NCBI RefSeq assembly: GCF_016918765.2
Contig: NZ_CP092104.1
Coordinates: 1,860,001-1,924,000 of the forward strand
Direction of reading: 5' to 3'
Source of the DNA: Flagellatimonas centrodinii
Lineage (GTDB): Bacteria; Pseudomonadota; Gammaproteobacteria; Nevskiales; Nevskiaceae
Length of the DNA: 64,000 nucleotides
The position numbers and the translations under genes were made by a program. The notes under the pieces were generated by a model. It saw only the letters and a program-made list of their open reading frames with translations. It did not search any database and was not told the DNA's origin. Position 1 is the stretch's first letter. Each line of letters begins with the position of its first letter. This document shows, piece by piece, positions 42,058-50,746 of this stretch.

Positions 42058-43842
42058 ATGACCGTCCGCTACCGCATCACCCCTGCTGTACCGCGCGCCC
42101 ACCTTTACGCCGTCGAGCTGAAGGTGGAGCGGCCCGACCCCGCCGGCCAGGTGTTCCGCATGCCGGTCTGGATTCGCGGCAGCTACCGGCTGCGCGACTT
42201 CGCCAAGCATGTGGTCGATTTGCGGGCGGAATCCGCGGACGGGCAGGCGCTGGCGGTGACCCGAATCGACAAGTCGACCTTGCAGGTGGCGCCGACCGAC
42301 GGCGCATTGACCCTGCACTATCGCGTCTATGCCTTCGACGATTCGGTTCGCAAGGCCTTTCTCGACACGCGTCGCGGTTTCTTCAATCCCGGATCACTCT
42401 GTTACGCGGTGGCCGGTCAGACCGAACAGCCGCTGCAGCTGAGCCTGGGGCCGCCGGACGATCCTGCGTGTGTCGATTGGCAGGTGGCCACCAGCCTGCA
42501 GCCGACGCGGGTGGACGCGCAGGGTTTCGGTGAATACCGCGCTGACGACTATGAGGATCTGCTGGATCAGCCGGTGGAACTGGGTGCCTTCGAGCAGGTG
42601 GCGTTCGACGTCAACGGCATGCCCCACCGTCTGGTGCTGGCCGGCCACGCACCGGTGGACACGGCGCGGGTCTGCGCCGACCTTGCCCGCATCTGTGCGG
42701 CCGAGCACGCCCTCTTCGACAACACGCTGGTGCTGGACCGCTACCTGTTTCTGACCAACGTCATGACCCGCGGCTACGGCGGGCTTGAACACCGCCATTC
42801 CACCGCGCTGGTGTGCTCGCGTGACGATCTTCCGGCTCCCGGTGAGGCGGGCATGAAGCCGGCGTACCGGGCCTTCCTCGGCTTGGCCTCGCACGAGTAT
42901 TTCCACCTCTGGAACGTCAAGCGCATCACCGCCCAGCGCTTCGCCGAGAGTGATCTCGCCAGCGAGGCCTACTCGCGTGACCTCTGGCATTACGAGGGGG
43001 TGACCAGCTACTACGACGACCTGTTCCTGTTGCGCGCCGGGCTGGTGCCGATGGAGGACTATCTCGACCTGCTGGCGGGCCAGGCGACGCGGCTCTGGCG
43101 CATGGCCGGGCGCGGCGTTCACAGTCTCGAAGACGCCAGCTTCGAAACCTGGACCAAGTACTACCAGCCCGACGAGAACACCCCGAACCAGACCGTCAGC
43201 TACTACGTCAAGGGTGCGCTGGTGGCGCTCGGGCTCGACCTGCAGCTGCGGCTGCGCGGGCAGTCGCTGGATGCAGTGATGCGGCTCGCCTGGCAGCGGT
43301 ACGGCGCGCCCGGAGTGCCGGTGCCGGAAGGCGGCCTGGAAGCGCTCGCATGTGAGGTGGGTGGCCCTGAACTCAAACCCTTCTTCGATCTGGCGCTGCG
43401 CAGTACCGATGAATTGCCACTGGCTGAATGGCTGGCGGCCTTCGGTGTCGCTGCCGTGCCGCGCGCTGCCGTCAATGCGGCCGATAGTGGCGGACGTGTG
43501 GTCGGGACCCCACCGGCCAGTGCACTCGGCGCCCGCCTCGCCAACGACAGCCTGAGGGTGACGCAGGTGCGCAGCGGCAGCCCCGCCGAAAAGGCCGACC
43601 TGGCGGTGGGCGATGTGCTGGTGGCGGTCGACGGCTGGCAACTTGCGGCCGCCACCGCCGAACGACAGCTCGGGCAGTTGGCGCCCGGGCGGCCGGTGTC
43701 GGTTCATCGTTTCCGCGCCGGGCGGCTGGCCGAAATAGCACTGGTGCCGGAAGCGCCCGCGCTCGACACCTGGACCTTGATCCCCGATCCCGATGCGGAT
43801 ACCACCGCACTGCAGCGCCGCCGCGCCTGGTTGGGGGCCTGA
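42058..43842 (+). CDS. M61-family aminopeptidase with PDZ domain
   Basis: The protein has 594 residues. The N-terminal M61 domain (VRYRITPAVPRAHLYAVELKVE) is followed by the zinc motif ASHEYFHLWNVKRI (HEYFH), with the third ligand in LWHYEGVTSYYDDLF. A PDZ domain at about 490-560 reads VRSGSPAEKADLAVGDVLVAVDGW. There is no signal peptide, so a cytosolic location is likely. Members are glycyl aminopeptidase-like. It ends 3 bp before plsY. Confidence 0.92.
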   Translation: MTVRYRITPAVPRAHLYAVELKVERPDPAGQVFRMPVWIRGSYRLRDFAKHVVDLRAESADGQALAVTRIDKSTLQVAPTDGALTLHYRVYAFDDSVRKAFLDTRRGFFNPGSLCYAVAGQTEQPLQLSLGPPDDPACVDWQVATSLQPTRVDAQGFGEYRADDYEDLLDQPVELGAFEQVAFDVNGMPHRLVLAGHAPVDTARVCADLARICAAEHALFDNTLVLDRYLFLTNVMTRGYGGLEHRHSTALVCSRDDLPAPGEAGMKPAYRAFLGLASHEYFHLWNVKRITAQRFAESDLASEAYSRDLWHYEGVTSYYDDLFLLRAGLVPMEDYLDLLAGQATRLWRMAGRGVHSLEDASFETWTKYYQPDENTPNQTVSYYVKGALVALGLDLQLRLRGQSLDAVMRLAWQRYGAPGVPVPEGGLEALACEVGGPELKPFFDLALRSTDELPLAEWLAAFGVAAVPRAAVNAADSGGRVVGTPPASALGARLANDSLRVTQVRSGSPAEKADLAVGDVLVAVDGWQLAAATAERQLGQLAPGRPVSVHRFRAGRLAEIALVPEAPALDTWTLIPDPDADTTALQRRRAWLGA

Positions 43843-43845
43843 GCG

Positions 43846-44493
43846 ATGGAGGTCGTCGTCAAGCTGTTGCTGGCCTACCTGCTCGGCACCGTCATGGGGG
43901 GGCAAATCGTCGGTGCCTTGCGCGGCGGCATCGACTTGCGCAAGACCGGCAGTGGCAATGTCGGCGCCACCAATGCGCTGCGGACGCAGGGCGCTGCCTT
44001 CGCCCTCGGCGTGCTCGCCATCGACGTGCTCAAGGGTGTCGTCGCCGTGCTGCTGGTGCCGCAGTTGCCGTGGCCGTGGGGTGCCGGCGACGTGCCAGTG
44101 CAGACGGTGGCCTACGGCTGCGGCGTAATGGTGGCACTGGGGCACTGCTATCCGCTGTTCTACCGGTTTCAGGGCGGCAAGGGCGTGGCCACCCTTGCCG
44201 GCGTATTCGCCTGCCTGTTGCCGCTGGCGGTGGGCTGGATGTTGGCGTCCTTCGTGCTCGTCGTGATGCTCACCGGCTACGTCAGCCTCGCCACCCTCAC
44301 CGCCAGCCTGGTGGCGCTGTTGCACATCGCCTGTTTTTCACCGCAGGGGCTGTGGTCGATGACCGGCGCCTTCGGTATCGCCATGGCCACGCTGGTGGTC
44401 TGGAAGCACCGCAGCAACGTGCGCAACCTGATCGAGGGCAGCGAGCACCGTTTCGAGAAGGCACGGGTGTTGGGTCGATGGCTGAGCCGCTGA
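43846..44493 (+). CDS. plsY: Glycerol-3-phosphate acyltransferase PlsY
   Basis: A 215-residue inner-membrane protein. The motifs are GIDLRKTGSGNVGATNALR (motif 1), GHCYPLFYRFQGGKGVAT (motif 2) and KHRSNVRNLIEGSEHRF (motif 3). It acylates glycerol-3-phosphate with acyl-phosphate from PlsX, parallel to PlsB at 27.7-30.2 kb. The 3' end overlaps the birA start by 16 bp. Confidence 0.95.
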   Translation: MEVVVKLLLAYLLGTVMGGQIVGALRGGIDLRKTGSGNVGATNALRTQGAAFALGVLAIDVLKGVVAVLLVPQLPWPWGAGDVPVQTVAYGCGVMVALGHCYPLFYRFQGGKGVATLAGVFACLLPLAVGWMLASFVLVVMLTGYVSLATLTASLVALLHIACFSPQGLWSMTGAFGIAMATLVVWKHRSNVRNLIEGSEHRFEKARVLGRWLSR

Positions 44494-45449
44494 ACCCCGG
44501 GCAGCACCGTGCCTTGGTCGGCGCGTTGGCCGACGGTGACTGGCATTCCGGGGCCGATCTGTCCGAGACCTTCGGCATCAGCCGCGCAGCGTTGGGCAAG
44601 CGGATCGATGCCCTCGGCGCTTTTGGCCTGCAGGTGGAGCGTCGTCACGGCACCGGCTACCGTCTGCAGACCCGCCTGGATCTGCTCGATACCGATGCCA
44701 TTGCCACCCCGGCGGGCTGGCGCTTGGAGCTGCAGCCGGTGACCGGCTCCACCAATTCCGACCTGCTGGCGCGCGATGCCGCAGAAGACCCGCAGGCGCT
44801 GCTGGCCGAGTACCAGCAGGGCGGTCGCGGGCGGCGGGGCCGCCAATGGGTCTCGCCTTTCGGTCACAGTCTGATGCTGTCCGCCGCCTGGAGCTTCCCG
44901 ACCTGGCCGCGGGATCTCGGTTGTCTGCCGCTGGCCGTCGGCGTCTGTGCCGCTGAAGCGCTGGCCGGTCAGGGGATCGGCGAGGTGTTGCTCAAGTGGC
45001 CCAATGACCTCTACGCCCGAGGCCGCAAGCTGGGGGGCATCCTGCTGGAACATCGCGGTGAGACCGGTGGGGCCTGTCGTATCGTCATTGGCATCGGTCT
45101 CAACGTGCGGCCCTTCGCCGACGGGCAGGCGCCGGACCAGCCGTGGATCGCCGCCGACCAGTTGCGGGATACGCCGGTGGATCGCAATGCGCTGGCGGCA
45201 GCGCTGTTGTCACAGCTTGCCGCAATGCTGGCGGCCTATGCCGACACCGGGTTCGCCCCCTGGCGCGGGCGCTGGCAGGCGCGGGACCTCACGCTGGATC
45301 GCAAGGTGAACGTGTTGGGCCCCGGTGCCCCATGGCAAGGTATCGCCCGCGGCATCGACACCCAGGGCGCGCTACAGGTGGAGGTGGACGGTCAGCTGAA
45401 ACCCCTGCACAGCGGTGAGGTCTCTGTACGCATGGAGACCCCGCGATGA
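44478..45449 (+). CDS. birA: Bifunctional biotin-[acetyl-CoA-carboxylase] ligase and biotin operon repressor
   Basis: A 323-residue BirA. The N-terminal winged helix (WHSGADLSETFGISRAALGKRIDAL) indicates DNA binding. The ligase core has TGSTNSDLL, GGRGRRGRQWVSPFG, LKWPNDLYARGRKLGGILLE and GIGLNVRPF. It biotinylates the AccB carboxyl carrier, and its DNA-binding part may repress bio genes. The start lies within the plsY end; the stop overlaps coaX by 4 bp. Confidence 0.95.
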   Translation: MAEPLNPGQHRALVGALADGDWHSGADLSETFGISRAALGKRIDALGAFGLQVERRHGTGYRLQTRLDLLDTDAIATPAGWRLELQPVTGSTNSDLLARDAAEDPQALLAEYQQGGRGRRGRQWVSPFGHSLMLSAAWSFPTWPRDLGCLPLAVGVCAAEALAGQGIGEVLLKWPNDLYARGRKLGGILLEHRGETGGACRIVIGIGLNVRPFADGQAPDQPWIAADQLRDTPVDRNALAAALLSQLAAMLAAYADTGFAPWRGRWQARDLTLDRKVNVLGPGAPWQGIARGIDTQGALQVEVDGQLKPLHSGEVSVRMETPR

Positions 45450-46165
45450 TCCTGTTGCTCGACATCGGCAACACCCGCCTCAAGTGGGGCCGGGTGGGTG
45501 CAGACGGCGTCCAGTATGGCGGAGCGCTGCCGCATGGCGGCGATTTCCAGGCCCTCGTCGAGCAGCTGCCGGTCACCCGCCCGGATGCCGTGTGGGTGTC
45601 GCATGTGCTGGGCGAGGCGCACGAGCCGGCGCTGGTCGCCGGCCTCACCCGTCGCTATGGCGTGGACCCGCAACTGGCCCGCACGCGCGGTGTTTCGCCC
45701 GGGCTGCGGATTGCCTACACCGACCCCGCCCGTCTCGGCGTGGACCGCTGGCTGGGGATGCTGGCGGTGCGGCAGCGAACCGAAGGCGCCTTTGTCGTGG
45801 CCAGTGCCGGCACCGCGCTCACGCTCGATGTGGTGGACGATACCGGCAACCACCTTGGCGGCTTCATTGCCCCCGGCTTGCAGACCGCACTGTCAGCCAC
45901 CCTCGGCGCGACGCGATTTGAAACCGGCACCCGCACCAATGCCTTTCGCGCCAACCTTGGCCGCGACACCGATGCCTGCGTGCGCGAGGGTGCCGTCTTG
46001 AGCTGTCTCGGCGCGCTCGACCGCGGCCTGACGCTGGCCCCGGCCACCGCCAGCCGCTGGATGACCGGCGGCGATGCGCCCTTGCTGCTGCCGCACCTGG
46101 GCCACTGGGCCCACCGGCCGCATCTCACGCTGGAAGGGTTGCGGGTGCTGGCGTTGGAGGAATAA
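45446..46165 (+). CDS. coaX: Type III pantothenate kinase
   Basis: The protein has 239 residues. ASKHA-fold motifs are LLLDIGNTRLKWG at the N-terminus, LGVDRWLGMLA and VVASAGTALTLDVVD in the middle, and GGFIAPGLQT. It phosphorylates pantothenate as the first step of coenzyme A synthesis. The birA-coaX overlap is a common gammaproteobacterial pair. Confidence 0.95.
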   Translation: MILLLDIGNTRLKWGRVGADGVQYGGALPHGGDFQALVEQLPVTRPDAVWVSHVLGEAHEPALVAGLTRRYGVDPQLARTRGVSPGLRIAYTDPARLGVDRWLGMLAVRQRTEGAFVVASAGTALTLDVVDDTGNHLGGFIAPGLQTALSATLGATRFETGTRTNAFRANLGRDTDACVREGAVLSCLGALDRGLTLAPATASRWMTGGDAPLLLPHLGHWAHRPHLTLEGLRVLALEE

Positions 46166-46188
46166 TGATCGCCCGCTGACGTCAGACG

Positions 46189-47355
46189 TTAGCCCCACTC
46201 ACACGTGGCCAACGCATGCCACGGCAGCACCTCGCAATCGGACCGCTGCTGTGCGCTATCGCCACCGTAGATGAGCCTGCGCTTCCAGGTTTCGTCGCCG
46301 AAGGTTTTGAGTCCACGCAGAAACGCCGGCTGTACGGTCTGGCCGGATTTGCATTCCACCGCGATACCGGCGGCGCCTTGCGGGATCAGGATGTCGATTT
46401 CGGTACCGCGGGTTTCGCGATAGTGATGCAGCATCGACGGCAGTCCGCGATGCAGGTGCCATTTGTGCACCTCCGAGGCCACCCAGCTTTCAAACAGGGC
46501 GCCGCGTAGCGGGTGTGTCTGCAGTTGATCGGCGCTGCGGATGCCCAGCAGCGCACAGGCCAGGCCGCTGTCGCAGAAGTGCAGTTTGGGCGCCTTGATG
46601 AGCTGTTTGGTGACGTTGCGAAACCACGCGGGCGTGGTGAAAACCAGATAGCTGGCTTGCAGCACGCCCAACCAGGCGCGCGCGGTGTTGTGCGAGACGC
46701 CGGCATCACCGCCGAGCTGGCTGAGATTCACCTCCTGGCCGGTGCGCCCGGCACACAGTCGGACGAAGCGGCTGAAGCTGTCGAGGTCACCAATCTGGGA
46801 AAGCTGGCGAACGTCGCGTTGGATGTAGGTGGTGTAGTAGTCACCGAGCCAACGATCAGGGGGGATGCCCTCCACCCGCGGCCGTGGGTAGCCGCCGGCC
46901 CACAAGGTGTCGTCGAGGGTAGCCGGACCGCCTCCGGGCAGGCGCATTTGCTCTTCAAGGGAAAATGGCAGCAGTACCCGCATGGCCGTGCGGCCGGCCA
47001 ACGACTGGCTGATGGCCTGGGACAGCGCCAGATTTTCCGAGCCGGAGACAATGAAACGGCCTTTGCGGGGGTCGCGATCAACCGCATCCTGCAAATAGCT
47101 GAACAGCGCGGGCACCCGTTGTGCCTCGTCGAGGATGGCGCCGTCCGGGTACTGCGCAAGGAAGCCGCGCGGGTCATCGCGCGCAAACTCGCGGGTGTCG
47201 AGCGGTTCCAGCGACACATACGGCTTGTCGGGAAACGCCATGCGACACAGCGTGGTCTTGCCGGACTGGCGCGGCCCGGTGACGGTCACGATGGGGTACT
47301 GCCCGGCGCAGGCCAGCAGGTGGGGCAGCAGGGTTCTGGGCTGGGGCTGATTCAT
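46189..47355 (-). CDS. AAA-type ATPase with DUF4143 domain
   Basis: The protein has 388 residues. The N-terminal AAA part has Walker A TVTGPRQSGKTTLCR and Walker B-like YPDGAILDEAQRVP, then FIVSGSENLALSQ. The C-terminal DUF4143 domain has a PD-(D/E)xK-like core (SEVHKWHLHRG..., GTEIDILIPQGAAGIAVECKSG). These standalone ATPases are scattered among bacterial genomes and have unknown functions. It is flanked by the end of coaX and a thiolase gene, and its start codon lies inside the left arm of a perfect 19-bp inverted repeat. Its patchy occurrence suggests acquisition by transfer. Confidence 0.85.
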   Translation of the reverse strand: MNQPQPRTLLPHLLACAGQYPIVTVTGPRQSGKTTLCRMAFPDKPYVSLEPLDTREFARDDPRGFLAQYPDGAILDEAQRVPALFSYLQDAVDRDPRKGRFIVSGSENLALSQAISQSLAGRTAMRVLLPFSLEEQMRLPGGGPATLDDTLWAGGYPRPRVEGIPPDRWLGDYYTTYIQRDVRQLSQIGDLDSFSRFVRLCAGRTGQEVNLSQLGGDAGVSHNTARAWLGVLQASYLVFTTPAWFRNVTKQLIKAPKLHFCDSGLACALLGIRSADQLQTHPLRGALFESWVASEVHKWHLHRGLPSMLHHYRETRGTEIDILIPQGAAGIAVECKSGQTVQPAFLRGLKTFGDETWKRRLIYGGDSAQQRSDCEVLPWHALATCEWG

Positions 47356-47397
47356 GCATGGATTGTAAGTTAACAATGCAATCCATGCATGAATCAG
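47347..47397. promoter_or_regulatory. Perfect 19-bp inverted repeat over the DUF4143 ATPase start
   Basis: CTGATTCATGCATGGATTG at 47347-47365 recurs as its exact reverse complement at 47379-47397, separated by 13 bp. An inner 5-bp repeat (ATTGT/ACAAT) is nested at 47362-47377. The left arm includes the ATPase start codon and first codons. It could be an autoregulatory operator, an mRNA hairpin hiding the start, or a footprint of insertion. Confidence 0.7.
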
Positions 47398-47430
47398 CGA
47401 ACATCGGGCTGGCGTGTCGCGCCGATGCGC

Positions 47431-48618
47431 TCAGCCGTCCTGCACCCCATAAAGGGTTACGACGCAGGCGCTGCCGGTGCCGATGTTGTGCTGCAGGGCC
47501 AGGCGGGCGCCTTCCACCTGACGGACACCACTGCGGCCGCGCAACTGCTCGACCAGCTCGGTGCACTGCGCTAGCCCGGTGGCACCCAGCGGGTGGCCTT
47601 TCGACAGCAGACCGCCTGACGGGTTGGTGACCACCTTGCCGCCGTAGGTGTTGTCGCCGTCCATGATGAATTTCTCGGCGCCGCCCTCGGGGGCGAAGCC
47701 CAGGGCTTCGTAGGTGATCAGTTCGTTGGCGGTGAAGCAGTCGTGCAGCTCGCAGACGTCGATGTCGTCGGCGCCGACGCCGGCCTGCTCGTAGACCTGA
47801 CGGGCGGCGTCGCGGGACAGATCGAAGCCGACGGCGCGGATCATCGATTCCGATTCGAAGCTGGAGGGGGTATCGGTGGTCAGCGCCTGGCCGAGGATGC
47901 GGATGCGGCTGTCGATGCCGTGACGCTTGGCGAAGGCTTCGCTCACCACGATGGCGGCGGCGCCACCGCAGGTCGGTGGGCAGCACTGCAGGCGGGTCAG
48001 CAGCTTGTAGATCACCGGCGAGGCGAGAATCTGCTCGACGCTCACCGGGTCGCGGAAGATGGCCTTGTCGTTGTGCTCGGCATGGCGGCGCGCCTTGGCG
48101 GCGATCATGGCGAAGGTTTCCGGCCGGGTGCCGTACTTCTGGGCATGCTCGTAGCCGGCGCCGCCGAACAGATGGGGCGCCATGAAGGCGTCCGGGTCGG
48201 GCTGCAGCTGCTGGGCAAGCGCGATGAAGTCCCCCAGCGGATTGGGGCGGTCGTCGAAGACGCTGCCCAGCGCGCCCGGTGTCATCTGCTCGAACCCCAG
48301 TGCCAGCGCGCAGTCGACGGCGCCACTTTCCACCGCCTGCCGCGCCAGGAACAGGGCGCTGGAACCGGAGGAGCAGTTGTTGTTGACGTTGATCACCGGG
48401 ATGCCACTTTGCCCCACGCGATAGAGCGCGCGCTGGCCACAGGTGCTGTCGCCATAGACATAGCCGACATAGGCCTGCTGGATCTGGCCGTAATCGATGC
48501 CAGCGTCCTTCAGTGCCAGGCCCACAGCCTCGGCGCCCATCACGTCATAGGTCGCGCTGCGACCCGGTTTGCTAAAGGGGATCATGCCGACACCGGCCAC
48601 CACAACCGAACGACTCAT
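47431..48618 (-). CDS. Thiolase-family protein (SCP2/lipid-transfer-type acetyl-CoA acyltransferase)
   Basis: The protein has 395 residues. The nucleophile Cys is in NVNNNCSSGSSALFLARQ, histidines in ELHDCFTANELITYEALG and GLLSKGHPLGATG, and the C-terminal active-site part is HNIGTGSACVVTLYG. This is the lipid-transfer/SCPx branch, used in side-chain beta-oxidation of sterols and in other acyl-CoA cleavage. The start gives MSRSVVVAGVGMIPF. It is divergent from the SDR gene across a 172-bp spacer that also contains a possible regulator site. Confidence 0.9.
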   Translation of the reverse strand: MSRSVVVAGVGMIPFSKPGRSATYDVMGAEAVGLALKDAGIDYGQIQQAYVGYVYGDSTCGQRALYRVGQSGIPVINVNNNCSSGSSALFLARQAVESGAVDCALALGFEQMTPGALGSVFDDRPNPLGDFIALAQQLQPDPDAFMAPHLFGGAGYEHAQKYGTRPETFAMIAAKARRHAEHNDKAIFRDPVSVEQILASPVIYKLLTRLQCCPPTCGGAAAIVVSEAFAKRHGIDSRIRILGQALTTDTPSSFESESMIRAVGFDLSRDAARQVYEQAGVGADDIDVCELHDCFTANELITYEALGFAPEGGAEKFIMDGDNTYGGKVVTNPSGGLLSKGHPLGATGLAQCTELVEQLRGRSGVRQVEGARLALQHNIGTGSACVVTLYGVQDG

Positions 48619-48689
48619 CTCCGCATCTCCTGACGACTGGATTTTCGCATGTGCGACCAGCGCCGACCCTAGTCCGCCGGGGGGCTGTG

Positions 48690-48714
48690 CGCCCCGCCCA
48701 TAGGAGTAGGGCGT
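48690..48714. promoter_or_regulatory. Possible operator in thiolase-SDR spacer
   Basis: CGCCC-N9-GGGCG surrounds ATAGGAGTA in the middle of the divergent spacer, next to a GGGGCTGTGCGCCCC hairpin-like sequence. It is positioned to control both genes and could be bound by the MalT-like regulator encoded at the end of the cluster. There is no independent support for this. Confidence 0.25.
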
Positions 48715-48790
48715 TACCGTCCGTTGCGAGGCCAGAGTGTCGAGACGCTTCCGGCGGAGGCGCTTCGAACTAGACAACAGGAGAGCGGGA

Positions 48791-49558
48791 ATGGCATTCG
48801 ATTTCAGTGACAAGGTAGTGCTGGTGACCGGAGCTGCCTCGGGTATCGGGCTGGCAGTTGCGCGCCGCTTTCTGGCGGCCGGAGCCACCGTGGTGGCCAC
48901 CGATATCGATACCGACGCCTTGCTGTCGACTGCGGTGCCGCCAGAGGCGGCAAGCCGCTGGCGTACCCGGCGGCTGGATGCGGCTGATGCGGCGGATATC
49001 GGCGCCGGGATGGAATGGCTGTCACGGGAGATCGGGCGCCTCGATGTGCTGGTGAACAACGCCGGCCTGGCGCGGCTCGAGGCCATCAGTGACCTCACCG
49101 AGGCCGCCATCGACCTGCAGTTCGCGGTGTTGCTGAAGGGGCCCATGCTGGCATCGAAAGCGGCACTGTCATTGCTGGCGGACAGCGACGGCGCCATCGT
49201 CAACATTGCCTCCATCGCCGCGATCATCCAGGCCGGCGGCCATGCCTGCTACAGCGCCTGCAAGGCCGGACTGGTCAAATTCACGCGGGACCTGGCCAAA
49301 GAGCACCCCGGCGTGCGCAGCAACGTCATCCTGCCCGGCTTCATCGACACGCCCATTCTCAATGCCTACGGCGAAGGCGCGGCGCTGGATGCCATCAAGG
49401 CCGATCTGGTCACCCGTATCCCGCGCCGACGACTGGGGCAGCCGGACGACATCGCCGATGCCGTACTGTTCCTGTCATCGCCGCTGGCCGCGTACATCTC
49501 GGGCGCCGAGCTGGTGGTGGATGGCGGCGTCACGGCGACGCCCCTGGAAGCGATGTAG
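48791..49558 (+). CDS. Short-chain dehydrogenase/reductase
   Basis: The protein has 255 residues. The cofactor motif is VLVTGAASGIGLAVARR, the structural motif LVNNAGL, the catalytic Ser in IVNIASIAA, and the YxxxK motif is CYSACKAG. The C-terminal GAELVVDGGVTATP completes the classical SDR fold. It would oxidise or reduce a hydroxy/keto group; substrate unknown. A GGAGAGCGGG precedes the start. It lies between thiolase and MDR genes and is probably in the same pathway. Confidence 0.92.
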   Translation: MAFDFSDKVVLVTGAASGIGLAVARRFLAAGATVVATDIDTDALLSTAVPPEAASRWRTRRLDAADAADIGAGMEWLSREIGRLDVLVNNAGLARLEAISDLTEAAIDLQFAVLLKGPMLASKAALSLLADSDGAIVNIASIAAIIQAGGHACYSACKAGLVKFTRDLAKEHPGVRSNVILPGFIDTPILNAYGEGAALDAIKADLVTRIPRRRLGQPDDIADAVLFLSSPLAAYISGAELVVDGGVTATPLEAM

Positions 49559-49562
49559 GCAT

Positions 49563-49582
49563 CCCCCCCTTTCGGGTGGGGG
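49563..49582 (+). terminator. Weak hairpin after the SDR gene
   Basis: C-rich and G-rich runs flank TTTC with one mismatch (CCC/GGG then CCC/GGG), 5 bp after the SDR stop. No U-tract. It may reduce read-through into the MDR gene or may be chance in GC-rich DNA. Confidence 0.25.
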
Positions 49583-49652
49583 CAGGGGTGGCGCGGGTGG
49601 GGACACTGGCGTTCTGATAAATCCGTCAATACCCCACAACGAGGAGATCCCG

Positions 49653-50678
49653 ATGCCGAACATGGCGCGCCACTGGTATTTCAATGAACGGCCCCAGGGC
49701 GAGATGGACGATCGCACCCTGGTCCTGCGCGAGGAGCCGCTGCCGGCGCTCAAGGACGGCGAGTTCCGGGTGCGTTCCATCTACCTGTCGATGGATGCCA
49801 CGCTGCGCCTGTGGGTCGGAGAACTCGATCTGTACATGGAGCGCATTGCCCTCGGCGAGCGGATGAAGGGGTTTCTCATCGGTGAGGTGGCGGAATCGAA
49901 GCATCCCGGGTACCAGGCCGGTGACCTGGTGGCGGGCCTGGGCAGCTGGTCCGACTACCTGACCGACGATGGCAGCGCCTTCCAGAAAATGCCGCCGATT
50001 CCGGGGCTGGGGGTGGCCGATGCCTTCGGCATTCTCACCGTCGCCGGCCCCACTGCGTTGGTCGGGTTGATGGAAATCGGCAAGCCCAAGCCCGGCGACA
50101 CGGTTGTGGTCAGCGCTGCCGCTGGTGCGGTCGGCATGCTGGTCGGGCAGATCGCCAAGATTCATGGCTGTCGCACCATCGGCATCGCCGGTGGCGCGGA
50201 AAAGTGCGCCCGTCTGAAAGCCGAGTTCGGCTACGACGAGGTGGTCGACTACAAGCAGGGCGATATCGTCGGCCAGTTGCGCAAGCTGGCGCCGGACGGG
50301 GTCGACGTGCTGTTCGAGAACGTCGGCGGCGAGGTGCTGGATGCCGGCCTCACGGTGATGAAAGACTTCGGTCGCGTGGTCATCTGTGGGCTGATCTCCA
50401 GCTACAACTCCGACGAGCTGGTGCCCGGTCCTTATATGTTCCGTAACGTGATCATGCGGCGACTCACCATCCAAGGGTTCGTCATCCTCGACTACTACGA
50501 CCGCTATCCGGAATTCCAGGCCAAGCTGGCGGGATGGATGCTGGAAGGTCGCCTGAAGTACCGCCTGCATGTGGTGGACGGTCTGGAAAACGCGGTCGAC
50601 GCGCTGAAGCTGCTCTACAGTGGTGGCAATCAGGGCAAGGTGATGGTGAAGATCGGCGACGAGCCGGGTCAGGCGTAA
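49653..50678 (+). CDS. Zinc-independent MDR-family NADP-dependent oxidoreductase (prostaglandin reductase/CurA-like)
   Basis: The protein has 341 residues. The start resembles the family's ARHWYFNERPQGEMD, and the cofactor motif is VVSAAAGAVGMLVGQIAK. CGLISSYNSDE and IMRRLTIQGFVILDYYDRYPEF are typical. It would reduce the C=C bond of an enone/enal with NADPH. There is a strong GAGGAG 7 nt before the ATG. Set in a row with the SDR gene and before the regulator gene. Confidence 0.9.
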   Translation: MPNMARHWYFNERPQGEMDDRTLVLREEPLPALKDGEFRVRSIYLSMDATLRLWVGELDLYMERIALGERMKGFLIGEVAESKHPGYQAGDLVAGLGSWSDYLTDDGSAFQKMPPIPGLGVADAFGILTVAGPTALVGLMEIGKPKPGDTVVVSAAAGAVGMLVGQIAKIHGCRTIGIAGGAEKCARLKAEFGYDEVVDYKQGDIVGQLRKLAPDGVDVLFENVGGEVLDAGLTVMKDFGRVVICGLISSYNSDELVPGPYMFRNVIMRRLTIQGFVILDYYDRYPEFQAKLAGWMLEGRLKYRLHVVDGLENAVDALKLLYSGGNQGKVMVKIGDEPGQA

Positions 50679-50746
50679 CCGCGATGACGGCTTTGTCCGG
50701 TGCGGAAGGCGGCGCTACCCTCGACCGTCGAGCCCCGGAGGATGTC

